Below, one piece after another: positions 26,606 through 34,134 of a stretch of DNA of 64,000 nucleotides. The notes under the pieces were generated by a model. The model worked only from the letters and a program-made list of their open reading frames with translations. It made no database searches and was not told where the DNA came from. The stretch spans positions 1,364,001 through 1,428,000 of the forward strand of contig CP051228.1 of the NCBI GenBank assembly GCA_017792345.1, given 5' to 3'. Numbering within the stretch: position 1 is the first letter of the stretch; every line of letters starts with the position of its first letter. The translations under genes and the position numbers were made by a program. This stretch comes from Mesoflavibacter sp. (GTDB lineage Bacteria; Pseudomonadota; Alphaproteobacteria; UBA8366; Aestuariispiraceae).

Positions 26606-28051
26606 TTATTCGGCGGCGGCCGGCGCGATGGCGGCGCGGGCCCGGATGTAATCGTGAATTGCGGCGGCGGCATCACGCCCGTCGCGGATCGCCCAGACGA
26701 CCAGACTGGCCCCGCGGACGATATCGCCGGCGGCGAAGACCCCGTCCATCGCGGTCATCTTGGTCTTGTGGTCGATCTTGATCGTGCCCCAGCGGGTGAC
26801 CGGTAGGTCCGCCTCGCCCCACAGGCCCGGCAGGTCTTCCGGATCGAAGCCCAGCGCCAGGATCGCCAGATCGGCATCATGGGTGTCCATCGCGCCGTCG
26901 ACCGGCTGCGGCGTGCGGCGGCCGGTGGCGTCGGGTTGTCCCAGGCGCATGCGTTGGGCCTTCACGCCTTCGACCTTGCCGTCGCCGGTGAAGCCTTCGG
27001 GCTGGCTCAGCCAGACGAATTCGACGCCTTCTTCCTCGGCATTCGCCACTTCGCGCTGCGAGCCCGGCATGTTGGCGCGGTCGCGGCGATAGAGACATTT
27101 CACCGATTTCGCGCCCTGGCGCACGGCGGTGCGGACGCAGTCCATGGCCGTGTCGCCGCCGCCGATGACAACGATGTTCTTGCCCTCGGCATGCAGTGTG
27201 CCGTCTTCGAATTGCGGCACCGTATCGCCCAGACCGGCCCGGTTGGATGCCGTCAGGAAATCCATGGCGGGGACGATATTCTCCTGCCCGATGCCCGGCG
27301 CCTTCAGATCGCGCGCCTTATAGACCCCGGTCGCGATCAGCACCGCATCGTGCTGCGCCCGCAGATCGGCGAAGGAGATGTCGCGGCCGATCTCGACATT
27401 CGTCTTGAACGTCACGCCGGACTGGATCAGCCATTCCGTGCGCCGCAGGACGATGTCCTTGTCCAGCTTGAAGTTCGGAATGCCGTAGATCAGCAGTCCG
27501 CCGACCCGGTCATACCGGTCATAGACGGTGACCTGATATCCCTTGCGGCGCAGCTGTTCGGCGGCGGCCAGACCGCCCGGCCCGGCGCCGATCACACCAA
27601 CGCTCTCGGCGCGCTCGCGCAGCGGCTTGACCGGCTGGACCCAGCCTTTTTCCCAGGCGGTATCGGTGATGTACTTTTCGATCGCGCCGATGGTCACGGT
27701 GCCATGGCCCGATTGTTCGATGACGCAGTTGCCTTCGCACAGGCGGTCTTGCGGACAGATGCGCCCGCAGACTTCTGGGAAGGTATTGGTCGCGCTGGAC
27801 ACTTCATAGGCCTCTTCTAGGCGGCCTTCCGCCGTCAGCATCAGCCAATCGGGGATATTGTTGTGCAGCGGGCAATGGACTTGACAGAAGGGCACGCCGC
27901 ATTGGCTGCAGCGGCCGGCCTGATCGGCTGCGCCGGTATCCGAATAGCCGTCATAAATCTCACCGAAATCGGCGCGGCGCTGTTCGACATCCCGCTTGTC
28001 GGGCGTCGCCTGCTGCCGGTCGACGAATTGAAGCATGCGTTTGGTGGTCAT
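26606..28051 (-). CDS. gltD: Glutamate synthase (NADPH), small subunit
   Basis: The beta subunit of GOGAT, 481 residues, passes electrons from NADPH via FAD and 4Fe-4S clusters to the large subunit. Cysteine clusters are CSQCGVPFCQVHC (48-60) and CGRICPQDRLCEGNC. The FAD motif GAGPGGLAAAE starts at 155 and an NADPH motif GGGDTAMDCVRT follows. The protein strongly resembles the Azospirillum brasilense subunit. I place the start at the ATG at 28051 (MTTKRMLQFVD). In-frame starts further upstream (28132 and 28111) would add up to 27 residues with no family similarity. Confidence 0.96.
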   Translation of the reverse strand: MTTKRMLQFVDRQQATPDKRDVEQRRADFGEIYDGYSDTGAADQAGRCSQCGVPFCQVHCPLHNNIPDWLMLTAEGRLEEAYEVSSATNTFPEVCGRICPQDRLCEGNCVIEQSGHGTVTIGAIEKYITDTAWEKGWVQPVKPLRERAESVGVIGAGPGGLAAAEQLRRKGYQVTVYDRYDRVGGLLIYGIPNFKLDKDIVLRRTEWLIQSGVTFKTNVEIGRDISFADLRAQHDAVLIATGVYKARDLKAPGIGQENIVPAMDFLTASNRAGLGDTVPQFEDGTLHAEGKNIVVIGGGDTAMDCVRTAVRQGAKSVKCLYRRDRANMPGSQREVANAEEEGVEFVWLSQPEGFTGDGKVEGVKAQRMRLGQPDATGRRTPQPVDGAMDTHDADLAILALGFDPEDLPGLWGEADLPVTRWGTIKIDHKTKMTAMDGVFAAGDIVRGASLVVWAIRDGRDAAAAIHDYIRARAAIAPAAAE

Positions 28052-28383
28052 CTTGATCGGATCCGTACCCGGTTGCTGAAACGAAACTATGTCACGCTGG
28101 GGCAATTTCATGGCCCGGGCAGCGTTTCCCACCCCAGCCCAGATAGCCGCAAGCGCGATCTATAGACGGAAGCGAATGGGAGTTCCAGCAAAAAGATGAA
28201 ACTAGTACACATATGTTAACTATATTCTTGCTGGAACAAGTGTTCGCCACCGCACGCGGCATCTGATAATCACTTTTAGTCCCATTTTGATACCGTTTCG
28301 GTACAACCTGCCCCAATCATGACAGATGCAACCGCGCCGGACCGGTGCTATACAATCGCTTGTACGAATTCTTGGGGGTCAGC
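28052..28383. promoter_or_regulatory. Divergent intergenic region gltD/uppP
   Basis: About 330 bp, clearly richer in A+T than its surroundings in its middle part (28180-28310). It must hold the promoters of gltDB (leftward) and uppP (rightward), but I find no convincing -35/-10 pair. It contains a 10-bp inverted repeat (28182-28237) and a small palindrome TACCG-TTT-CGGTA (28291-28303). No credible gene is seen. Confidence 0.5.
28182..28237. repeat. Inverted repeat, candidate operator of gltDB or uppP
   Basis: GTTCCAGCAA (28182-28191) and its exact complement TTGCTGGAAC (28228-28237) flank 36 bp of AT-rich sequence. The arms are about 46 bp centre to centre. They may be two sites for a dimeric regulator acting between the divergent genes. 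Confidence 0.5.
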
Positions 28384-29193
28384 GTGCTACTCCACCATAT
28401 CTTGGTCCTCGCCGCAGTTCAGGGAATCACCGAATTCCTGCCGATCAGTTCCTCCGGGCACCTGATTCTGGCCGGGCAGGTGATGGATTGGCCGGATCAG
28501 GGCCTGACCGTGGACGTCGCGGTCCATATCGGCAGCCTGTTCGCGGTCTGCCTCTATTTCTGGCGCGACATGTGGCAGATGGCGGTCGGCGTCGGCCGGA
28601 TCGCGACCGGGCGCGGCGGCCCTCAGGCACGGTTGATCGGCAATATCATCGTCGCGACGATCCCGATCGTCGGCGCCGGCTATTTTTTGAAGGACCAGGT
28701 CGAAACGCTGTTCCGCACGATGGAAGTCATCGGCTGGACCACGCTGGGCTTCGGCATTCTGCTGTGGCTGGCGGACCGGGTCGGCATGACCATCCGCCGG
28801 GTCGAACATATCGCGTGGCCGACGGCGCTGGTGATCGGCATCGCCCAGGTGCTGGCGCTCGTGCCCGGCACCAGCCGGTCCGGCATCACCATGACCGCCG
28901 CCCGGTTCCTGGGCATGGAGCGGGAGGACGCGGCGCGGTTTTCGATGCTGATTTCGATCCCGACCATCCTCGCGGCCGGTCTGCTGAAAGGCTACGATGT
29001 GTACCTGGCGGGCGATCTGGCGCTGACCGTCGACCTGGGCATCGCCGCGGGCCTGTCCTTTATCACGGCGCTGATTTCCATCGCCCTGATGATGGCCTGG
29101 CTGCGCCGGGCCGGATTCGGCCCCTTCGTCCTGTACCGGATCGCGCTGGGCAGCGCCCTGCTCTATTGGGTGTATTGGGGCGCGGCCGGCTGA
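28384..29193 (+). CDS. uppP: Undecaprenyl-diphosphate phosphatase
   Basis: Inner-membrane BacA/UppP enzyme of 269 residues that recycles the C55 lipid carrier for peptidoglycan and LPS synthesis. The two signature loops are present: QGITEFLPISSSGHL (about 11-25) and PGTSRSGITM (about 163-172). There are about eight hydrophobic helices. I use GTG at 28384, preceded by GGGGGTCA; another GTG lies 13 codons upstream. Resistance to bacitracin is a known effect of higher dosage. Confidence 0.95.
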   Translation: MLLHHILVLAAVQGITEFLPISSSGHLILAGQVMDWPDQGLTVDVAVHIGSLFAVCLYFWRDMWQMAVGVGRIATGRGGPQARLIGNIIVATIPIVGAGYFLKDQVETLFRTMEVIGWTTLGFGILLWLADRVGMTIRRVEHIAWPTALVIGIAQVLALVPGTSRSGITMTAARFLGMEREDAARFSMLISIPTILAAGLLKGYDVYLAGDLALTVDLGIAAGLSFITALISIALMMAWLRRAGFGPFVLYRIALGSALLYWVYWGAAG

Positions 29194-29218
29194 TCCCAGC
29201 CGGGCCATTTCCTCACAT

Positions 29219-29260
29219 CGGCTGGTTCGTCACACCGGTTGGTTCATCATACCGGTTGGA
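29219..29260. repeat. Short 17-bp tandem repeat, about 2.5 copies
   Basis: CGGCTGGTTCGTCACAC (29219-29235), CGGTTGGTTCATCATAC (29236-29252) and a partial CGGTTGGA (29253-29260). The array spans the stop codon of the leftward NDUFA9-like gene (TCA at 29247-29249). Confidence 0.6.
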
Positions 29261-30197
29261 CTGGGCTGTAACGGCCGCCCTTGCGGTAGATGTCGACATA
29301 GGTCGGCAGGACGATCTCGGCCGATTTCGGCTCAATTCCCAGATCCCGCAGGCCGGGCAGGTTCCCGCTGCAGACATTGTCCGCCTTCAGCAACTCGACC
29401 TGATCCCGCGTCATCGGCGGCACCGGCAGCAGTTCCATGAAGAAGCCCATGACCTTCGCCAGATCATAGGGCAGCGGCACCAGACCGACATGGCGGCCGG
29501 TTTCGCGCATGATCAGTTCCAGGATTTCCTTGAACGAATAGACCGTCGGCCCGCCCAGTTCGAAGGTCCGGCCTTTCTGTGCGCCGTCCGTCAGGGCCTT
29601 CAGGATGGCGTCGGCCACGTCGCCCACATAGACCGGCTGGAACTTGGTGTGGCCGCCGCCGACCAGCGGCAGCGCCGGGGCGATGCGCATCATCGACGCG
29701 AAACGGTTCACGAAATCGTCCTGCGGGCCGAAGACGACGCTGGGCCGGATGACGACCGCTTCCGGGATGACGGCGCGAACCGCCGCCTCGCCCGCCGCCT
29801 TGGACCGGGCATAGAGCGAACTGGATTCCGACGAGGCGCCCAGGGCGGACAATTGCACGAAGTTCGAAATCCCCTCCGCCTTCGCGGCTTCGGCGATGCG
29901 GCGCGCGCCTGCTTCATGCACGGTTTGGAACCGCTGATTGCCGCTTTCATACAGGATGCCGACCAGGTTCACGACCGCGTCGGCGCCCCGAACCGCGGCG
30001 CGGACCGAACCCTCATGGCGGATATTCGCCTGAATCGGCGTGATCTGCCCGACATCGCCGGCCGGCTTCAGCGCCAGGGCCTGTTCCGGATCGCGGCAGG
30101 CGACGCGGACACGGCAGCCCAGCGCCGCCAATTCCCGTACGACCTGGCGGCCGATAAAGCCGGCGCCGCCGAACACAGTGACCAGATTGGGCGTCAT
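29247..30197 (-). CDS. NDUFA9-like NAD(P)-binding SDR protein (complex I-associated family)
   Basis: An atypical short-chain dehydrogenase of 316 residues with the nucleotide motif TVFGGAGFIGRQVVREL (about 7-23). It has the SSLYARSKAAGEAAVR segment, in which Y-x3-K appears as YARSK. Its closest named group is the alphaproteobacterial complex I NDUFA9 family, whose mitochondrial member is an accessory subunit of NADH dehydrogenase. No nuo genes lie in this window, so that role is only by family. The ATG at 30197 follows GAGGGGGA. Confidence 0.85.
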   Translation of the reverse strand: MTPNLVTVFGGAGFIGRQVVRELAALGCRVRVACRDPEQALALKPAGDVGQITPIQANIRHEGSVRAAVRGADAVVNLVGILYESGNQRFQTVHEAGARRIAEAAKAEGISNFVQLSALGASSESSSLYARSKAAGEAAVRAVIPEAVVIRPSVVFGPQDDFVNRFASMMRIAPALPLVGGGHTKFQPVYVGDVADAILKALTDGAQKGRTFELGGPTVYSFKEILELIMRETGRHVGLVPLPYDLAKVMGFFMELLPVPPMTRDQVELLKADNVCSGNLPGLRDLGIEPKSAEIVLPTYVDIYRKGGRYSPVQPV

Positions 30198-30373
30198 GAT
30201 CGCATCCCCCTCAATTGGCAGAGGCCGTCAAACCTCGAAAGCTAAGGGAAGGGTATAGCGAAAGACGGGGTCGCTTCCAAGCCTATGCTGTCTCGTCGAA
30301 CGGGCGCAAATGGCCGCATTGCGGCGGATTTCGACGGCCGGAAAAAATCTTTCGAAACCCCTGAATCAGGCGC

Positions 30374-30402
30374 TTGACAAGCTTCCGGCAAATCGACATG
30401 TT
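30374..30402 (+). promoter_or_regulatory. Promoter of tRNA-Leu
   Basis: TTGACA (30374-30379), a 17-base spacer and CATGTT (30397-30402), ending 21 bases before the tRNA. The -35 box is a perfect consensus match. Confidence 0.7.
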
Positions 30403-30423
30403 CCCGGCCCGCACCGACGGAAT

Positions 30424-30510
30424 GCCCAGGTGGCGGAATTGGTAGACGCGCAGGTTTCAGGTACCTGTGTCCGAAAGGACGTGGAAGTTCGAGTCTTCTC
30501 CTGGGCACCA
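30424..30510 (+). tRNA. tRNA-Leu (anticodon CAG)
   Basis: The acceptor arm GCCCAGG (30424-30430) pairs with CCTGGGC (30500-30506), followed by discriminator A and an encoded CCA (30508-30510). The anticodon stem CAGGT/ACCTG encloses the loop TTCAGGT, giving anticodon CAG for codon CUG, the dominant leucine codon in this genome. The D-arm has GG in GAATTGGTAGAC. A long variable arm (TGTCC-GAAA-GGACG) marks a class II tRNA, and the T-loop reads TTCGAGTC. It stands alone, 22 bp downstream of its promoter. Confidence 0.97.
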
Positions 30511-30725
30511 TCTTAAGAACGCTCCGTTGCGGTTTCCCCATCAAGGATCGTCCGCGCGCCCCCGGCGCCCCGCCGCAGCGCATGCGGCCAAAAGGCTGTA
30601 CGCTTGCCCGCGATTCTTGATAGGATTCAGCGGATTGGCGGGTCGAACGGCGTTCAACCCGCCCGACGTGCTTTCGCGATGACCGAATTCGGGGCGGTGT
30701 CGTGCATCGATAAGGGAGTGACCGG

Positions 30726-31340
30726 TTGACCATCCATCTGCACAAGGGCGACCTGCCCGCCGACGTCGATTTCGGCGCGGCGGTGGCGATCGACACTGAA
30801 ACCCAGGGCCTGAACCCGTTGCGCGACCGGCTGTGTGTCGCCCAGTTATCCGCGGGGGATGGGACCAGTCATCTGGTGCAGTTCGCGCCGGGACAATACG
30901 ACGCGCCGAACCTGAAACGCCTGCTGGCCGACCGGTCGGTCCTGAAAATCCTGCATTTCGCCCGGTTCGACGTCGCCATCTGCCGGCAATGGCTGGGCGT
31001 GACGATGGGGCCGATCTACTGCACCAAGATCGCGTCCAAGCTGGTCCGCACCTATACCGACCGCCATTCGCTGTCGACCCTTGCGAAGGAACTGCTGGGC
31101 ATCGATATGTCTAAACAGCAGCAATCGTCGGATTGGGCGGCGGAGGATCTGACGCCGGCGCAGCAGGAATATGCCGCAGCGGATGTCCTCTATCTGCACC
31201 AGATCAAGGACCGGCTGGACACCATGCTGGCCCGCGAAGGCCGCGCCGACATGGCCCAGGCCTGTTTCGATTTCCTGCCGACCCGGGCCGAACTGGACCT
31301 GAAGGGCTGGGCGGAAACGGATATTTTCGCGCATTCCTGA
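30726..31340 (+). CDS. rnd: Ribonuclease D-like 3'-5' exonuclease
   Basis: A DEDDy exonuclease of 204 residues, the short alphaproteobacterial form without the HRDC domain of E. coli RNase D. Exo I is AIDTETQGL (about 21-29), Exo II lies around LHFARFDVAI, and Exo III is YAAADVLYL with the Y-x3-D pair. It should trim 3' ends of tRNAs and other small RNAs. The start is a TTG at 30726 preceded by AAGGGAG; no in-frame ATG is close. Its position ahead of kdsD-lptC is common in this class. Confidence 0.88.
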   Translation: MTIHLHKGDLPADVDFGAAVAIDTETQGLNPLRDRLCVAQLSAGDGTSHLVQFAPGQYDAPNLKRLLADRSVLKILHFARFDVAICRQWLGVTMGPIYCTKIASKLVRTYTDRHSLSTLAKELLGIDMSKQQQSSDWAAEDLTPAQQEYAAADVLYLHQIKDRLDTMLAREGRADMAQACFDFLPTRAELDLKGWAETDIFAHS

Positions 31341-31385
31341 CGCGCCCGGGCCCGGCAACGGGCCGAACCAGTTTTCGAGGTGACG

Positions 31386-32432
31386 ATGACGGCCCGTGAC
31401 ACCAACGGTGCGAAACTCTCCCTGGCCTCCGATGCGGAAGCACCGGACCATCCCGACATTGCGGCCGGCCGCGCGGTCCTGACGACGGAAGCCGACGCCT
31501 TGACCGCCCTGGCGGCGACGCTGGACGCGCGCTTCGTCGCGGCACTGGACATTCTGGACGATGTCGCCCGGGAAGACCGCAACGGCCAGCACCCGCCGGG
31601 CCGGGTCATCGTCAGCGGCATGGGCAAGAGCGGCCATATCGGGCGTAAGATTGCCGCGACCCTGGCATCGACCGGAACGCCCGCGCAATTCGTCCATCCC
31701 GCCGAGGCCAGTCACGGCGATCTGGGCATGATCACCGAACGCGACGCCGTCATCGCGCTGAGCAATTCCGGCGAAACGCAGGAACTGTCCGACCTGATCC
31801 GGCATGTCACGCGCTTCGGCATTCCGCTGATTTCGATCACCGGCCGGGGCGACAGCACACTGGCCCGCGCCGCGACCGTGCCGCTGGTCCTGCCCGATTA
31901 TCCGGAGGCTGGGGCGCTGGGCCTGGCGCCGACGACGTCGACCACGATGACACTGGCCCTGGGCGACGCGCTGGCCGTGGCGCTGCTGGAGCGCAAGGGC
32001 TTCACCGCGGCCGATTTCCGCATCCTGCATCCGGGCGGCAAGCTGGGTCATCAATTGTCCATGGTCGGCGACCTGATGCATCGCGGCGATGAATTGCCGT
32101 TGGTCCCCGACACCGCCCGCATGCCGGAAGCCATGCTGGCCATGACATCGAAGCATTTCGGCTGCACCGGCGTCGTGTCGGCGGACGGCGTCCTGGCCGG
32201 GATCATCACCGACGGCGATTTGCGCCGGCATATGTCGCCGGAACTGACGACGCTGCCGGTGACGCAGGTCATGACCGCCCGGCCGGTCACGCTGGGCGCC
32301 AATACGATGGCCGCCGAAGCCTTGAAACTGATGAACGGACGCCAGATTACCGCCGCATTCGTGGTGGACGATGCGGAACGCCCGGTCGGGATCGTGCATA
32401 TCCACGACTTCCTGCGTTCCGGGGTCGCCTGA
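31386..32432 (+). CDS. kdsD: Arabinose-5-phosphate isomerase (KpsF/GutQ family)
   Basis: Interconverts ribulose 5-phosphate and arabinose 5-phosphate, the first step to Kdo of lipopolysaccharide. The 348-residue protein has a SIS domain (about 40-180) with GMGKSGHIGRKIAATLASTGTPA and SNSGETQEL, a conserved histidine in AEASHGDLGMI, and two C-terminal CBS domains (about 215-348). I use the ATG at 31386 (GAGG five bases upstream); a GTG two codons earlier is possible. Genes for LPS transport follow directly. Confidence 0.93.
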   Translation: MTARDTNGAKLSLASDAEAPDHPDIAAGRAVLTTEADALTALAATLDARFVAALDILDDVAREDRNGQHPPGRVIVSGMGKSGHIGRKIAATLASTGTPAQFVHPAEASHGDLGMITERDAVIALSNSGETQELSDLIRHVTRFGIPLISITGRGDSTLARAATVPLVLPDYPEAGALGLAPTTSTTMTLALGDALAVALLERKGFTAADFRILHPGGKLGHQLSMVGDLMHRGDELPLVPDTARMPEAMLAMTSKHFGCTGVVSADGVLAGIITDGDLRRHMSPELTTLPVTQVMTARPVTLGANTMAAEALKLMNGRQITAAFVVDDAERPVGIVHIHDFLRSGVA

Positions 32433-32462
32433 TCGCGCTATCGGAAGCCCGCACCCGGACAT

Positions 32463-33140
32463 ATGGCCATGGCAAGCACCGACACCAGACAAGGAGACCC
32501 GACGCCCAAGACGCGCGGCGCCGGCATCCCCTTGTCGGTCGGCCAGCGCCGCCACAGCCGCGGTTACGGCATGGTGGTCGGCTGGCTGAAGGTTCTGCTG
32601 CCGACGCTGGCGGTGGTGCTGATCGCGCTGGTCATCATCTGGCCCTATCTGGAAGACGAGGGCCGGCGCATTACCGACACGCTGACCAATGCCGGGCAGT
32701 TGATCTCCGAACATCTGGAGGTCAATCAGGCGCGCTATTCCGGGGTCAGCGAGGATGGCCAGCGCTATACGGTGACGGCGGAGACGGTGCAGCAGCAGTC
32801 GGTCGACGCGATGATGGTCGCCTTCACCCAGCCGCGCGCCGATATCAGCCTGAACGACGGCAGCTGGGCCCTGGTCACCGCAGAAACCGGTACGCTGGAC
32901 CGCGAGACCAATGTTCTGGAGCTGAACACCACCGTCAATCTGTTCCACGACCAGGGCTATGAATTCCGGACGGAAAGCGCGACCTTCGATTTGATGGGCG
33001 GCAGCGCCTACGGCTTCGATCCGGTCTTCGGCCAGGGACCCTTCGGCTATCTTCAGGCCGAAGGCTTCCAGGCCACGAACCGGGGAGAGCGGGTGCAGTT
33101 GACCGGCAAATCCAAGGTCGTCATTTACAGCACCGACTGA
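32463..33140 (+). CDS. lptC: LPS export system protein LptC
   Basis: A 225-residue bitopic protein that hands LPS from the LptBFG extractor to LptA. A basic N-terminus (RQRRHSRGYG) precedes one membrane helix (about 42-60), followed by the periplasmic beta-jellyroll (DUF1239). The stop is 13 bp before lptA. Sequence similarity among LptC proteins is low. The identification rests on topology, the beta-strand pattern (ITADTGTLDRETNVLEL-like repeats) and the gene order. Confidence 0.88.
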   Translation: MAMASTDTRQGDPTPKTRGAGIPLSVGQRRHSRGYGMVVGWLKVLLPTLAVVLIALVIIWPYLEDEGRRITDTLTNAGQLISEHLEVNQARYSGVSEDGQRYTVTAETVQQQSVDAMMVAFTQPRADISLNDGSWALVTAETGTLDRETNVLELNTTVNLFHDQGYEFRTESATFDLMGGSAYGFDPVFGQGPFGYLQAEGFQATNRGERVQLTGKSKVVIYSTD

Positions 33141-33153
33141 CGAAAGAGAGACG

Positions 33154-33951
33154 ATGCGGGTTGCGTTCCTATTCCTGTGTTTCGCCATCGCGATGGGCGC
33201 CCTGACGCCGGGCCAGGCCCGCGCGCAGGAAGGGATCGTGTCGAATGACGGCGATGGCGCGATCGAGATCGAGGCCGATGACGGCATCGAATGGATCCGC
33301 GATCTGCAGCAGTACCGTGCCTATGGCAACGCGACCGCCAAGCGTGACGGCGTGACCATCGTCGCCGACACCCTGATCGCCTATTACCGGGAAGAGGACG
33401 GCCGTCAGGTCATTTTCCGCCTGGATGCGGAGAACAACGTCGTCATCACATCCGACGGATCCGAGGCGTCTGGCGACAAGGCCGTCTACCACATGGACAA
33501 GAAGGTCGCGGTCCTGGTTGGTGAGGATCTGCAGATGGTCACGGACAGCGGCACGATCACGGCGGAAGAAAGCCTGGAATACTGGGAGGAACGCCGGATC
33601 GCGGTGGCGCGCGGCAACGCCCTGGTCATTCAGAACGAGCGCCGTCTGAAGGCGGGCGTTCTGACCGCCTTCATCACCGATGACGAAAAGACCGGCAGCG
33701 CCCGTGTGACACGCATCGATGCGACCGGCGGCGTCCATATCTCCACCCCGACCGATATCGTCACCGGTAACGAAGGCGTCTACATGGTCGACGAGGAAAA
33801 GGCGACTTTGTGCGGCGGGGTTAAAATCACCCGCGACAATAACCAACTGAATGGCTCCTGCGCGGTGGTCAACATGACCACGGGGCGCAGTACGCTGACC
33901 GGCGGCGGAGAAACCGGCAAGGTCAAGGGACTGATTCTGCCGACGCAGTGA
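33154..33951 (+). CDS. lptA: LPS transport periplasmic protein LptA
   Basis: A 265-residue OstA/LptA-family protein. The signal peptide is about 1-24 (MRVAFLFLCFAIAMGALTPG to AQA), then repeating beta strands (AIEIEADDGIEW, YRAYGNATAKRDGVTIVADTLIAYY, ITAEESLEYWE) form the jellyroll that bridges the periplasm. It is longer than E. coli LptA (about 185 residues) and appears to carry additional strands with IDATGGVHISTPTDIVTGNEG. A promoter for the next gene, lptB, lies in the 183-bp gap that follows. Confidence 0.9.
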   Translation: MRVAFLFLCFAIAMGALTPGQARAQEGIVSNDGDGAIEIEADDGIEWIRDLQQYRAYGNATAKRDGVTIVADTLIAYYREEDGRQVIFRLDAENNVVITSDGSEASGDKAVYHMDKKVAVLVGEDLQMVTDSGTITAEESLEYWEERRIAVARGNALVIQNERRLKAGVLTAFITDDEKTGSARVTRIDATGGVHISTPTDIVTGNEGVYMVDEEKATLCGGVKITRDNNQLNGSCAVVNMTTGRSTLTGGGETGKVKGLILPTQ

Positions 33952-34031
33952 CCGGCACCGCGCCGGCATCGTTGGTCCCGCGTCAAAACCGCGGTTTGTT
34001 TGCAAATCCAGTGCCAACCGCCCGGATCGTC

Positions 34032-34060
34032 TTGGCGAAGGACCGGAAAGCCGTTAGACT
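34032..34060 (+). promoter_or_regulatory. Candidate promoter of lptB-rpoN
   Basis: TTGGCG (34032-34037), a 17-base spacer and TAGACT (34055-34060). The expected start near 34067 coincides with a 7-bp inverted repeat ATTCGCG/CGCGAAT (34069-34089, loop ACAAAGA), so the transcript would begin with a hairpin. A palindrome AAACCGCGGTTT lies upstream at 33986-33997. Confidence 0.5.
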
Positions 34061-34134
34061 CACGGTCGATTCGCGACAAAGACGCGAATGCGTGGGTGGA
34101 AAAATCAATCTGTTGAAAGGGGCGACAGCGCCCA

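Noticed and set aside
28092-28316. A 74-residue minus-strand frame in the gltD/uppP gap
   Set aside because: Cysteine- and serine-rich without pattern, it overlaps the gltD start region and covers the inverted repeat, so it is more likely promoter DNA.
28384-29193. Upstream GTG (28345) as the start of uppP
   Set aside because: It adds 13 residues before the conserved first helix, while the GTG at 28384 has a better ribosome site and matches family length.
30424-30510. tRNA-Leu(CAG) as a substrate of TrmL in this window
   Set aside because: Known TrmL targets are leucine tRNAs with CAA and UAA anticodons, so a link is not supported.
30846-33287. An 813-codon open frame on the minus strand opposite rnd, kdsD and lptC
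   Set aside because: Antisense to three recognisable genes, with no family features and composition typical of a shadow frame.
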